Assembly (NCBI RefSeq): GCF_006494425.1
Contig: NZ_VHIV01000005.1
Coordinates: 1-64,000 of the forward strand
DNA length: 64,000 nt
DNA from: Bacillus dicomae
GTDB lineage: Bacteria > Bacillota > Bacilli > Bacillales > Bacillaceae_G
Direction: 5' to 3'
Shown: positions 27,139 through 35,750 of the stretch, one piece after another
Position numbering within the stretch: position 1 is the stretch's first letter
Layout: the number at the start of each line of letters is the position of its first letter
Translations under genes and position numbers: made by a program
The notes under the pieces: generated by a model
The model's database searches: none
Seen by the model: the letters and a program-made list of their open reading frames with translations, nothing else
What the model was told of the DNA's origin: nothing

Positions 27139-28032
27139 ATGCAAGTAGGATTAATTGGTCTAGGTAAAATGGGATTAAACTTAGGGAAAAATTTAATGGA
27201 TCATAAACATGAAGTAGCAGCATTTGATTTAAATGCAAGTGCAGTGGAAGAAATGAAAGAGTACGGGGCTACAGGTGTATCTAGTTTAAGTGAACTTGTT
27301 CAGTCATTACAATCACCTAGAGTTCTTTGGGTTATGGTACCACACGCTGTTGTTGATTCTGTTATTGATGAGGTTACACCCCTTTTATCAAAAGGAGATA
27401 TTTTAATTGAAGCGGGTAATTCACATTATAAAGAGTCTATCCGCAGATATGAGCAACTAAAGAAAGATGGTATTCACTTTATGGATGCAGGAACTTCTGG
27501 CGGAATGGAAGGCGCTCGTAATGGTGCTTGTTACATGATCGGAGGAGATCAAGAAGCTTGGGATATCGTTGAACCTATCTTCCGTGATACAGCTGTAGAA
27601 AATGGATACTTATACGCTGGAAAAGCTGGTAGCGGTCACTTCTTAAAAATGGTTCATAACGGAATTGAATACGGTATGATGGCTGCTATTGGTGAAGGAT
27701 TTGAGATTCTAGAGAAAAGTGAATTTGATTACGATTATGAAAAAGTATCAAGAGTATGGAACAACGGTTCAGTAATTCGCTCTTGGTTAATGGAATTAAC
27801 TGAAAATGCATTTTCTAAAGATGCGAAACTGGATGAAATTAAGGGCGTTATGCATTCTTCTGGTGAAGGGAAATGGACAGTAGAAACAGCATTAGATCTT
27901 CAAACAGCAACTCCTGTTATCGCAATGTCGTTATTAATGCGCTACCGCTCATTAGACAACGATACATTTACAGGAAAAGTAGTAGCAGCTCTGCGTAATG
28001 AATTTGGCGGACACGCAGTAGAAAAGAAATAA
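27139..28032 (+). CDS. gnd: 6-Phosphogluconate dehydrogenase, decarboxylating (short type)
   Basis: 297 residues, ribosome binding site TGAGGAGGAATT. It oxidises 6-phosphogluconate to ribulose-5-phosphate and CO2. The Rossmann motif GLIGLGKMGLNLGKN starts at residue 4, followed by the substrate loop DAGTSGGMEGARNGACYMIGG and the catalytic HFLKMVHNGIEYGMM Lys/Asn. It lacks the long C-terminal tail of the 470-residue enzyme, as in the short (YqeC/GndA-like) form. Cofactor preference cannot be read with confidence. Coupled by position with tal, 51 bp downstream. Confidence 0.95.
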   Translation: MQVGLIGLGKMGLNLGKNLMDHKHEVAAFDLNASAVEEMKEYGATGVSSLSELVQSLQSPRVLWVMVPHAVVDSVIDEVTPLLSKGDILIEAGNSHYKESIRRYEQLKKDGIHFMDAGTSGGMEGARNGACYMIGGDQEAWDIVEPIFRDTAVENGYLYAGKAGSGHFLKMVHNGIEYGMMAAIGEGFEILEKSEFDYDYEKVSRVWNNGSVIRSWLMELTENAFSKDAKLDEIKGVMHSSGEGKWTVETALDLQTATPVIAMSLLMRYRSLDNDTFTGKVVAALRNEFGGHAVEKK

Positions 28033-28083
28033 ACATCTTATAAATTTAACTCATTGACGTTTAAAAAATGGAGGGAATAGATC

Positions 28084-28752
28084 ATGAAGTTTTTTATTGA
28101 TACTGCAAATCTTGAGGACATAAAAAAAGCATATAAACTTGGAGTTTTAGCTGGTGTTACAACGAATCCTTCTTTAGTAGCAAAAGAGGGCGTTAAGTTT
28201 GAAGACCGAATCGCAGAAATTTGTCAGGCAGTACCTAAAGTTGAGTCTGTTTCGGCAGAAGTAACACCAGATGCTGTTACAGCTGAAGAAATGATTGCTC
28301 AAGCAGAAGAGTTAATTAAAATTAACGGTGGCGATAAAAACGTCACGATAAAACTTCCGATGACGTTAGCCGGATTAGAAGCTTGTCGCTATCTTACTGA
28401 AAAAGGTGTGAAAACGAACGTTACACTTATTTTCACTGTGAACCAAGCTCTTTTAGCGGCTCGAGCAGGTGCAACGTACGTTTCTCCATTTTTAGGACGT
28501 TTAGATGATATTTCTGAAGATGGTGTACTATTAGTTGCGAAAATTGCTGAACTATTCGATATTCATCAATTAGATACACAAATTATTGCAGCTTCTGTCA
28601 GACACCCAGATCATGTAACTCGTGTAGCGATGGCAGGTGCTCACATTGCCACAATTCCTTATAAAGTAATTGAACAACTTGCTATGCACCCATTAACAGA
28701 CCAAGGTATTGAGAAGTTTGCTGCGGATTGGGCGAAAGCACCTAAGTTATAA
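28084..28752 (+). CDS. tal: Transaldolase (short TalC/MipB type)
   Basis: 222 residues, ribosome binding site TGGAGGGAATAG. It transfers dihydroxyacetone units between sedoheptulose-7-phosphate and glyceraldehyde-3-phosphate. The TalC/FSA subgroup shows in [30 protein letters not shown], and VTIKLPMT, where Lys forms the Schiff base, plus the [10 protein letters not shown] loop. It ends the zwf-tkt-gnd-tal run. The short family also contains fructose-6-phosphate aldolases; the neighbourhood favours transaldolase. Confidence 0.95.
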   Translation: MKFFIDTANLEDIKKAYKLGVLAGVTTNPSLVAKEGVKFEDRIAEICQAVPKVESVSAEVTPDAVTAEEMIAQAEELIKINGGDKNVTIKLPMTLAGLEACRYLTEKGVKTNVTLIFTVNQALLAARAGATYVSPFLGRLDDISEDGVLLVAKIAELFDIHQLDTQIIAASVRHPDHVTRVAMAGAHIATIPYKVIEQLAMHPLTDQGIEKFAADWAKAPKL

Positions 28753-28930
28753 TGCATGAAAGTGAAGGAGGCTTTCCAAAAATTGCTTTTCATGAGAGGA
28801 CAGATCCTAAGTAACTTCATCGTTTAACTTGGATCCCGAGTTTGGAGTCTTACTACGTGAAAACAACAAGAGAAGAAAGTGTCATTCATGAATTATGTAT
28901 TAAACTAACATTATAATTACTAAAGAGAAA

Positions 28931-28986
28931 TCCCCTTATCGGAGAGAGTAGGCAACATGTATCTCTGATAAGGGAGATTCTTTTTA
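28931..28986 (+). terminator. Rho-independent terminator after tal
   Basis: CCCCTTATCGGAGA ... TCTCTGATAAGGG followed by AGATTCTTTTTA. The rest of the 340 bp between tal and gntP shows no gene. Confidence 0.75.
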
Positions 28987-29061
28987 TATAAATTATTATG
29001 TTGTGAAAATATCTCTTACTCCAGAAAGAACTATATAAGTTCTCTTAATTTTACAGTAATT

Positions 29062-29076
29062 TTGAAAGGGTTTACA
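29062..29076 (+). promoter_or_regulatory. Possible CcpA-binding (cre) site before gntP
   Basis: TTGAAAGGGTTTACA fits the Bacillus cre consensus WTGNAARCGNWWNCA except for the central C. It ends 19 bp before the gntP start, a position suited to catabolite repression. Confidence 0.35.
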
Positions 29077-29095
29077 TAAAGGGGTGGAATTGCGT

Positions 29096-30421
29096 ATGAA
29101 TATGTACCTTTTAATGATTACATTATTATCAATTGTAATTGTTATTTTAGGAGTATCGTGGTGGAGATGGCATGCGTTTATTAGTTTAACAATTGCAAGT
29201 TTGTTTTTAGCAATTATGTCTGGAATGCCAATGGATAAAATAGTGAGTGCTTATGAAACGGGAGTCGGAAGTGTTCTCGGGCATTTAGTAGGTATTTTAG
29301 TATTAGGTACAATTTTAGGGAAAATGATGGCAGAGTCAGGTGCTGGAATGCAGGTGGCAGAGTTCTTTATTAAATCCTTTGGAATAAAAAACTTACCATG
29401 GGCGATGTTAATTGCAGGTTTTATTATTGGAATCCCGGTGTTTTTTGAAGTAGGCATTTTAATATTATTGCCGTTAGTAATTTCAATTCATAAAACAACG
29501 AAACAAAATATTCTATTGATTGCGTTACCAGCAATTGCTGGATTATCTGTCGTACACGGCCTTGTTCCACCGCATCCAGGGGCAATCGTTGCAATTGGTA
29601 TTTATAAAGCGAACCTTGGGAAGGTACTATTGTATTCACTCATTATTACATTTTTTGCAGCGATTATTGCAGGTCCTATATTCGCTAAATGGATTCACAA
29701 ACGTGTAATTCCTGAAAATGAGCCAGAATTGATACGTGTAAATACAAAATCAAAGAAATTACCAGGAATAGGAGTTTCATTTTTAGTTATATTGTTACCT
29801 GTAATGTTAATGGTGTTAGCAGCAGCAGCTCCTTATGTTCCACTTTCTACTACCTTGATGAAGATGGTCACCTTAATCGGTAGTCCTATCATTGCACTTT
29901 TGATTGCATGTTTTGCAGCTTTCTATTTTCTTGGATTTCGTCAAGGTATCGATAAAAAGGCTATTAAGAAGGTAACAGAAGATAGCTTATTACCAATCGG
30001 TTCGATTGTTGCGATTATTGGTGCTGGTGGCGGATTTAAGCAAATTCTTATCGATAGTGGTGTAGGGAATGCTATTGCTCAAATGTCTGAGCATTTAGCG
30101 CTATCTCCAATTGTATTAGCATTTATGGTAGCTGGATTAATCCGAATTGCGACAGGGTCAGCGACAGTCGCCTTAACAACAGCGGCGGGTATCGTTTCAC
30201 CGATCGTTGAAAATACGACAGGTGTGAACTTAGAGTTGCTCGTCATTGCAACGGGTGCAGGAGCACTGATGTTTTCACACGTAAACGATGCTGGGTTCTG
30301 GATGGTAAAAGAATACCTAGGGTTAACAGTGAAAGAAACATTTAAAACATGGACGGTATTAGAAACATTACTTTCATTTATTGCTTTTGGAGGAGTTTTA
30401 CTACTCGATATGTTTGTTTAA
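29096..30421 (+). CDS. gntP: Gluconate permease (GntP family)
   Basis: 441 residues from the ATG at 29096; a TTG six bases earlier is an alternative since AAGGGGTGG stands before both. About 12-13 hydrophobic segments cover the whole protein, with the GntP signatures GIPVFFEVGILILLP and GSATVALTTAAGIVSP and the conserved HVNDAGFWMV near the end. It imports gluconate with protons. gntK follows 130 bp downstream on the same strand. No gntR repressor gene is present here. Confidence 0.95.
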   Translation: MNMYLLMITLLSIVIVILGVSWWRWHAFISLTIASLFLAIMSGMPMDKIVSAYETGVGSVLGHLVGILVLGTILGKMMAESGAGMQVAEFFIKSFGIKNLPWAMLIAGFIIGIPVFFEVGILILLPLVISIHKTTKQNILLIALPAIAGLSVVHGLVPPHPGAIVAIGIYKANLGKVLLYSLIITFFAAIIAGPIFAKWIHKRVIPENEPELIRVNTKSKKLPGIGVSFLVILLPVMLMVLAAAAPYVPLSTTLMKMVTLIGSPIIALLIACFAAFYFLGFRQGIDKKAIKKVTEDSLLPIGSIVAIIGAGGGFKQILIDSGVGNAIAQMSEHLALSPIVLAFMVAGLIRIATGSATVALTTAAGIVSPIVENTTGVNLELLVIATGAGALMFSHVNDAGFWMVKEYLGLTVKETFKTWTVLETLLSFIAFGGVLLLDMFV

Positions 30422-30551
30422 AATAAGGATATTTTTATATGAATTGAGAGAGACAACTTTAGCACATAACGTTATGAATAGATAAAATAAATATATTTTT
30501 ATGGTTCTTATATTATTAGGATACTGTAGGGATTTTTGTTAGGAGGAAGAA

Positions 30552-32093
30552 ATGGTGAGCTCAAAATATATGATTGGTGTAGATATTGGGACAACTAGTA
30601 CAAAATCGGTTCTATTTTCTACTGATGGATCTGTTATTGCAAGTCATGGAATTGAATATCCTTTATATTCTCCTACGCCTGAAACAGCAGAACAAGACCC
30701 AGAAGAAATTTTTCATGCAGTAATAAATACGATTAAAGAAACTGTACGAGTAAGTAATGTACAGCCGAATGATATTCTTTGTGTCTCTTTTAGTTCGGCA
30801 ATGCATAGTATCATTGCTGTAGATGAAAAGGGAAAACCGTTAACGAGATGTATCACTTGGGCAGATAATAGAAGTGCAAGCTGGGCAGAGAAAATAAAGA
30901 ATGATATGAATGGTCATGAAATTTATTTGCGTACTGGGACACCAATTCATCCTATGTCACCACTTTCGAAATTAGTTTGGCTACAGAATGAGCAGGCAGA
31001 ATTGTTTGCAAAGAGTTATAAATTTATTTCGATCAAAGAATATGTTTTTTATAAGTTATATAAGGAGTATGTAATTGATTATTCTATAGCATCAGCAACA
31101 GGAATGTTTAATTTGAAATCTTTAAAATGGGATGAAGAGGCTTTACATGTTGCAGGAATTACAGATGAAAAGCTTTCTAAACTTGTTCCAACGACGTACA
31201 GCTTAACAGGATTAGATGAAGGACTTGCAAAAGAGATGAATGTACTTGTTTCTACTCCTTTTATAGTAGGAGCGAGTGATGGCGTACTATCAAATTTAGG
31301 TGTAAATGCAATAGAACCTGGGGTTGTTGCTGTTACAATTGGTACAAGTGGTGCGATACGTGCTGTAACAAATCGTCCTGTAACAGATCCAAAAGGTAGA
31401 ATTTTTTGTTACGCCTTAACTGAAGACCATTGGGTAATCGGTGGTCCAGTTAATAACGGTGGTATGATTTTCAGATGGGCTCGCGATCAATTAGGCACTT
31501 CAGAGATTGAACTTGCGAAACGGTTAGGAAAAGATCCATATGAAGTGCTTACTGAAATAGCAGCAAAAGTAAATCCGGGATCTGATGGTTTATTATTTCA
31601 TCCATATTTAGCGGGGGAAAGAGCTCCTTTATGGAATGCAAATGCGCGAGGATCTTTCTTTGGACTTGGATTACATCATAAGAAAGAACATCTAATCCGT
31701 GCTGTTTTAGAAGGGGTCATTTATAATTTGTATACTGTTCTCCTTGCTTTAAAAGAACTCATTGGTGAACCGAAAAAAATTCAAGCGACAGGCGGTTTTG
31801 CAAGATCGGAACTTTGGAGACAGATGATGGCGGATATTTTTCATCAAGACGTATATGTTCCCGAAAGTTTCGAAAGCTCTTGCTTAGGAGCTGCCATCCT
31901 CGGTTTATATAGTATAGGTGAAATAGATACGTTGCATGTAGTTTCTGAAATGGTAGGTGCGAATTTCCACCATGAACCAAACATGGAAAGTGTGGAAAAG
32001 TATAAAGATTTAACACCAATCTATATTCGTCTGTCCCGTCAATTGGAAGAAGAATATGAAAGTATAGCAGCTTATCAAAAAAAGTGGGTTTAA
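30552..32093 (+). CDS. gntK: Gluconokinase (FGGY family)
   Basis: 513 residues, ribosome binding site TAGGAGGAAGAA. It phosphorylates gluconate to 6-phosphogluconate, the substrate of Gnd encoded upstream. FGGY features: MIGVDIGTTSTKSVLF at the N-terminus (ATP-phosphate loop), SSAMHSIIAVD, the central GASDGVLSNLGVNA with the catalytic Asp, TIGTSGAIR, and FATGGFARS-like QATGGFARSELWRQM near residue 415. Full length. Position after gntP makes the gluconate assignment firm. Confidence 0.93.
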   Translation: MVSSKYMIGVDIGTTSTKSVLFSTDGSVIASHGIEYPLYSPTPETAEQDPEEIFHAVINTIKETVRVSNVQPNDILCVSFSSAMHSIIAVDEKGKPLTRCITWADNRSASWAEKIKNDMNGHEIYLRTGTPIHPMSPLSKLVWLQNEQAELFAKSYKFISIKEYVFYKLYKEYVIDYSIASATGMFNLKSLKWDEEALHVAGITDEKLSKLVPTTYSLTGLDEGLAKEMNVLVSTPFIVGASDGVLSNLGVNAIEPGVVAVTIGTSGAIRAVTNRPVTDPKGRIFCYALTEDHWVIGGPVNNGGMIFRWARDQLGTSEIELAKRLGKDPYEVLTEIAAKVNPGSDGLLFHPYLAGERAPLWNANARGSFFGLGLHHKKEHLIRAVLEGVIYNLYTVLLALKELIGEPKKIQATGGFARSELWRQMMADIFHQDVYVPESFESSCLGAAILGLYSIGEIDTLHVVSEMVGANFHHEPNMESVEKYKDLTPIYIRLSRQLEEEYESIAAYQKKWV

Positions 32094-32214
32094 AGGCTAT
32101 TTAGCAGAGAAATATGGTAACGTATAAAGAGGTACTCCAATTTTTTTAGGATACTCTTTCAACATAAAAAATTTTAAGAAGTATGATGAACGAAAAATAT
32201 AGGGAGAGAGGGTT

Positions 32215-33282
32215 ATGAAAATGAAGGATAACAAAGAGTTTATTGGATATGTTGGAACATACACGAAAGAAAACAGTGAAGGAATATATAAGTTTACTTT
32301 AGATGCGGAAGCAAAAAAAATTAGTAATGTAACACTTGCCGCTAAGCTGGATAATCCTACATATGTAACGATTAGCAGAAATAATCAATATCTCTATTCT
32401 GTTGTAAAGGAAGGGGAAAACGGCGGGATAGCTGCTTATTCAATTGACAGTCATACTGGAGAACTAATGGCGGGAAATAGACAAGTAGTAGAAGGGGCTT
32501 CTCCTTGTCATGTGAGTGTTGATAGTGGAAATCATACAGTAGTTACAGCAAATTACCATAAAGGAACGATTGAGTCTTTCATAGTTAATGAAGAAGATGG
32601 AACTGTAAATCCTGCTACATCGATTATGACACATGAAGGTTCAGGTCCAAATAAAGAAAGACAAGAAAAACCACATGCACATTATGCGGGGTATACTCCT
32701 GATGAAAAATATGTAGTGGGTGTTGATTTAGGGATAGATAAAATAATCACGTATGAAATAAAAGAAAGTACATTAACAGAAGTGAATCGTTTATCTGTAA
32801 ATCCAGGAAGTGGTCCGAGACATATTACATTTCATCCGAATGGAAAATATGCGTATGTGATGACAGAGCTTAGTTCAGAGGTTATTGTGTTAACATATAA
32901 TGCGGCAGAAGGAGCCTTTACAGAATTACAGTATATTTCTACTATTCCAGCCGCATTTGATGAAAATAATCAAGGAAGTGCGATTCATATTTCTTCTGAC
33001 GGTAGTTTTGTATATGCAGGTAATCGTGGTCATAATAGTATTGCTGTTTTTAGTGTGGATCAAAACTCAGGTGAGCTTACATTTATTGAACATACATCTA
33101 CAGAAGGAAATTGGCCAAGAGACTTTGTATTAGATCCTACTGAAAAGTTTCTTGTTGCTACAAATGAAAAATCACATAATCTTGTGCTATTTTCAAGAAG
33201 TGAATCTACAGGTAAGTTAACACTTATCCAATCGGATGTTGCTGTGCCAGAGCCTGTTTGTGTGAAGTTTTTAAATGTTTAA
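32215..33282 (+). CDS. pgl: 6-Phosphogluconolactonase (YkgB-type beta-propeller)
   Basis: 355 residues; the ATG at 32215 and another six bases later share AGGGAGAGAGGG. It hydrolyses 6-phosphogluconolactone, linking zwf and gnd. The lactonase seven-bladed propeller family shows in YVGTYTKENSEGIYKF, SPCHVSVDSGNHTVVTANYHKGTIESF, PHAHYAGYTPDEKYVVGVDLGIDKI and GPRHITFHPNGKYAYVMTE. It is not the unrelated DevB-type enzyme. It completes the oxidative pentose phosphate set in this cluster and is followed by a bidirectional terminator. Confidence 0.92.
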   Translation: MKMKDNKEFIGYVGTYTKENSEGIYKFTLDAEAKKISNVTLAAKLDNPTYVTISRNNQYLYSVVKEGENGGIAAYSIDSHTGELMAGNRQVVEGASPCHVSVDSGNHTVVTANYHKGTIESFIVNEEDGTVNPATSIMTHEGSGPNKERQEKPHAHYAGYTPDEKYVVGVDLGIDKIITYEIKESTLTEVNRLSVNPGSGPRHITFHPNGKYAYVMTELSSEVIVLTYNAAEGAFTELQYISTIPAAFDENNQGSAIHISSDGSFVYAGNRGHNSIAVFSVDQNSGELTFIEHTSTEGNWPRDFVLDPTEKFLVATNEKSHNLVLFSRSESTGKLTLIQSDVAVPEPVCVKFLNV

Positions 33283-33322
33283 GTTGTGTTGAAGTTGAAT
33301 GGGTATAGAAGAGACGTCGTTA

Positions 33323-33382
33323 TTTGTCGGTAAGTCGATATCCTTTGTCGAAACGTCGATATATTAAAAAAATCGTTGATAT
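33323..33382. repeat. Short degenerate direct repeats with GTCGATAT core
   Basis: TTTGTCGGTAAGTCGATATC, TTTGTCGAAACGTCGATATA and a shorter AAATCGTTGATATA follow each other at about 21-bp period after pgl. Role unknown. Confidence 0.5.
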
Positions 33383-33396
33383 AATTTCATATGCCT

Positions 33397-33428
33397 AAAA
33401 AAAGCAAAGCGATATCGCTTTGCTTTTT
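33397..33428. terminator. Bidirectional terminator between pgl and the DUF1272 gene
   Basis: GCAAAGCGATATCGCTTTGC is a perfect 20-bp palindrome with A-runs before and T-runs after, serving both converging genes. Confidence 0.85.
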
Positions 33429-33603
33429 ACTGTTTCTTTTTCGGTCTACGTACTAATTCGCCGCCGCAGTTTGGACAAACGTTATGTCTTTCTTCTGTAC
33501 ATGGTGCGCAAAATGTACATTCATACACGCAAATGTATGCTTCAGAATCTTGCTCGAGTGATTGATCGCAAATTTGACAGTTTGTTTTCATTTCTAGTGC
33601 CAT
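33427..33603 (-). CDS. Small zinc-ribbon protein (DUF1272)
   Basis: 58 residues, ATG at 33603 with AAAAGGAGACTTATT before it. Four Cys pairs or singles arranged as C9-x2-C12, C25, C29, C32-x2-C35 and C43-x2-C46 mark a RING/treble-clef-like double zinc site, and the pattern CQICDQSL...CTFCAPCTEE...CPNCGGELVRRP is that of the DUF1272 family. Function is unknown in the family. It ends in the bidirectional terminator shared with pgl. Confidence 0.85.
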   Translation of the reverse strand: MALEMKTNCQICDQSLEQDSEAYICVYECTFCAPCTEERHNVCPNCGGELVRRPKKKQ

Positions 33604-33798
33604 AATAAGTCTCCTTTTAGTTAGAAAATTTATAATTTAATTATAATTCATTAAATAGAAATAGTCCTTTTCAATTGAAAGGAAATCGAATGATAAAGTT
33701 ATGAATTGAAACGAAAGATGCCGGTTTATTTTAAAATTGATTATTTATTACAGTTGGAATATTATGAAATAGTCAAAAGACAACAGGGGGTATAGATT

Positions 33799-34620
33799 TT
33801 GACTAATCATAATGATCATTTAAAAGCAAACTGCGAAAAATGCTTCGGTCTATGTTGCGTTGCATTACCGTTCGCAGCATCGGTAGATTTTGCAGTGAAC
33901 AAAGATGGTGGTAAACCATGTTCCAACTTACAGTCAGATTTTAAATGTAGTATACATAAAAATCTTCGAGGAAATGGTTATAAAGGTTGTACAGTATTTG
34001 AATGTTTCGGCGCTGGGCAGAAGATTTCTCAGGTTACGTTTAAAGGGATTGATTGGCGGAAAGATGCTAAGCATGCGAGAAAAATGTATGATGCTTTTCC
34101 AGTTATGCATCAGCTCCATGAAATGCTTTGGTATTTGAATGAGGCTATTTTATTGAAGGCGACACAATCGATCCATAAAGAATTAAGTAAAGCGATTGAA
34201 GAGACGGAGCGTCTGTCCAATTTAAGTCCAGATGAGTTAATGAAAATAAATGTTCCATTACACAGAGCGGAAGTGAACATTCTCCTTTTAGAAACGAGCG
34301 AACTAGTATGGAAAGAAATGAATACTGCGCGTAAGAAACGGGTTATTCACCGCGGCGCAGATCTTATGGGAGCAAACCTGAAAAAGAAAGATTTACAAGG
34401 GGCGAATTTAAGAGGAGCGTATTTAATTGCGGCTAACTTAAATGGTGCAAACTTACGCGGTGCGGATCTCATCGGAGCAGATTTACGAGATGCAGATATT
34501 CGCGGGGCTGATTTTACAAATAGTATTTTTCTGACGCAAGTTCAAGTTAATGCGGCGAGAGGAGATGCACATACGAAATTGCCGAAAGTGTTGTCCCGTC
34601 CATCGCATTGGAGTGTGTAA
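33799..34620 (+). CDS. Cys-rich N-terminal domain fused to a pentapeptide-repeat domain
   Basis: 273 residues, TTG start after AGGGGG. The first 70 residues hold eight Cys: C12, C15, C19, C20, C41, C50, C64 and C69, a pattern like the YkgJ-type putative zinc or iron-sulphur chelating domain. A helical middle follows. Residues about 185-245 are pentapeptide repeats A(D/N)LxG (RGADLMGANLKKKDLQGANL...), about 11-12 units, which form a right-handed square helix. Qnr-type DNA mimicry is not implied, as the repeat block is short. Function is unknown. It is monocistronic. Confidence 0.8.
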   Translation: MTNHNDHLKANCEKCFGLCCVALPFAASVDFAVNKDGGKPCSNLQSDFKCSIHKNLRGNGYKGCTVFECFGAGQKISQVTFKGIDWRKDAKHARKMYDAFPVMHQLHEMLWYLNEAILLKATQSIHKELSKAIEETERLSNLSPDELMKINVPLHRAEVNILLLETSELVWKEMNTARKKRVIHRGADLMGANLKKKDLQGANLRGAYLIAANLNGANLRGADLIGADLRDADIRGADFTNSIFLTQVQVNAARGDAHTKLPKVLSRPSHWSV

Positions 34621-34632
34621 AGAGTGTATACG

Positions 34633-34665
34633 AACAGGCAGAGATTCTTAATCTCTGCCTGTTTT
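34633..34665. terminator. Bidirectional terminator
   Basis: AACAGGCAGAGATT-CTT-AATCTCTGCCTGTTTT between converging genes. Confidence 0.85.
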
Positions 34666-34666
34666 G

Positions 34667-35551
34667 TTATTTCTTTTCAAACGTGGTAATTAAAACGCTA
34701 CATATAATAAGAATACCACCAATAAAAAAGTTACTATTTAATGTCTCATTTAATAAGAGCCAACCAAGTAACGATCCGACGATAGGTTGGAAGAAGAAAA
34801 ATAACGAGCCGATGCTTGCGTCCATTAATTCTAATCCTTTATTCCAAAGGAAAAAGGCACCTGCAGTTGAGACGATTCCTAAATAAAGTACGCCTAATAG
34901 TACATATAGGTTCATATGTTCAATAGGGCTTGATTGGAATTCCCATACCATAAAAGGTGTAATAAAAAAGAGTGAAAAGAATATAGCGTACGTTGTAATC
35001 ACTAAAGATGAAAATCGAGCTGAAGCAATCTTTACATAAATAGATAGTAAAGCCCACGTAATAGCAGCCCCAACTAGTATGATTGTACCGATAAAATAGG
35101 AGCCAATTTCAATATCCCATCCGATTACGATAATAACACCGATTGTCGCTATTATAGTAGATAACAGTCTACGAGCGGTTAGCTTTTCTTTTAAAATGAT
35201 TGCTGCAAATATAACCATAAATGCAGGTGTAGCTGACGTTACTAAAGATCCTGTATGAGCGTCGGATAATTTTGTTCCGATAAATTGACAAGTGATCGAA
35301 ATGAAGTATCCGATAAATCCAATCCAAGCGAATAGGAGCCAATCTTTTTTACGAATGGTTACTGTTTTCTTTTGCTTTTTCTCAGTTATTTTTAAAATCA
35401 TATATAAAACAACAAAAGCAATGATAAAGCGTAACCAAACGAGTGTCAGTGGTGGGATAAAGTCGAGTACGTATTTACTAACAACGTACATACCGCCCCA
35501 TATACTTGCTGCTAGTGATAAACATATAGCTCCTAAAATTGTTTGTTTCAT
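34667..35551 (-). CDS. DMT-superfamily transporter (two EamA domains)
   Basis: 294 residues, ten predicted membrane helices in two EamA halves (about 8-140 and 155-290); the GGMYVVSKYVLDFIPPLTLVWLR start and the PIVGSLLGWLLLNE motif of the second half are typical. Such proteins export metabolites or drugs; the substrate is unknown. The start at 35551 has the strong site ACGGAGGTAC. Upstream lies a 16-codon leader ORF whose end can pair with this ribosome binding site (35563-35642), suggesting that synthesis is induced by ribosome stalling. Confidence 0.9.
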   Translation of the reverse strand: MKQTILGAICLSLAASIWGGMYVVSKYVLDFIPPLTLVWLRFIIAFVVLYMILKITEKKQKKTVTIRKKDWLLFAWIGFIGYFISITCQFIGTKLSDAHTGSLVTSATPAFMVIFAAIILKEKLTARRLLSTIIATIGVIIVIGWDIEIGSYFIGTIILVGAAITWALLSIYVKIASARFSSLVITTYAIFFSLFFITPFMVWEFQSSPIEHMNLYVLLGVLYLGIVSTAGAFFLWNKGLELMDASIGSLFFFFQPIVGSLLGWLLLNETLNSNFFIGGILIICSVLITTFEKK

Positions 35552-35562
35552 GTAAAGTACCT

Positions 35563-35642
35563 CCGTCTATTTTTAGGGTATTATGAGTTCCCTAAGACGA
35601 GGCGTCCGTGTTATATGAATGCCCGTCTTAGTTTATAGACGG
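35563..35642 (-). promoter_or_regulatory. Translational attenuator before the EamA transporter
   Basis: Four segments occur in order on the minus-strand RNA: 1, CCGTCTAT at 35642-35635 (end of the leader ORF); 2, CTAAGACGGGC at 35631-35621; 3, GCCTCGTCTTAG at 35603-35592; 4, ATAGACGG at 35570-35563, joined to the GGAGG of the transporter. Pairs 1:2, 2:3, 3:4 and 1:4 are all possible, the plan of erm and cat attenuators. The mechanism is inferred. Confidence 0.55.
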
Positions 35643-35683
35643 CCTACAGGCTGATCGTTTTCGAATGAAGTGTTGTAGTACAT
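35633..35683 (-). CDS. Leader peptide of the EamA transporter (16 residues)
   Basis: ATG at 35683 follows GAGGAGGAG by about 9 bp, encoding MYYNTSFENDQPVGRL and a TAA. It lies 82 bp upstream of the transporter start on the same strand. Its last codons are also the first arm of an inverted repeat that can mask the transporter's ribosome binding site. Such short ORFs regulate antibiotic-resistance genes by drug- or metabolite-induced stalling. The peptide is not known to me. Confidence 0.55.
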   Translation of the reverse strand: MYYNTSFENDQPVGRL

Positions 35684-35700
35684 GCGTGCACTCCTCCTCT

Positions 35701-35727
35701 TTAAGTTATAATGATATTATAACTTAA
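35701..35727. promoter_or_regulatory. 27-bp operator-like palindrome between divergent genes
   Basis: TTAAGTTATAAT-GAT-ATTATAACTTAA has 12-bp perfect arms. It lies between the divergent transporter leader and the SH3-protein gene, so one regulator could control both. No regulator gene is adjacent. Confidence 0.6.
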
Positions 35728-35750
35728 TTTTCTGATTATTGGAGGTTGTA

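Noticed and set aside
33420-33605. 61-codon plus-strand open frame
   Set aside because: It is antisense to the DUF1272 zinc-ribbon gene, whose Cys pattern and ribosome binding site are convincing.
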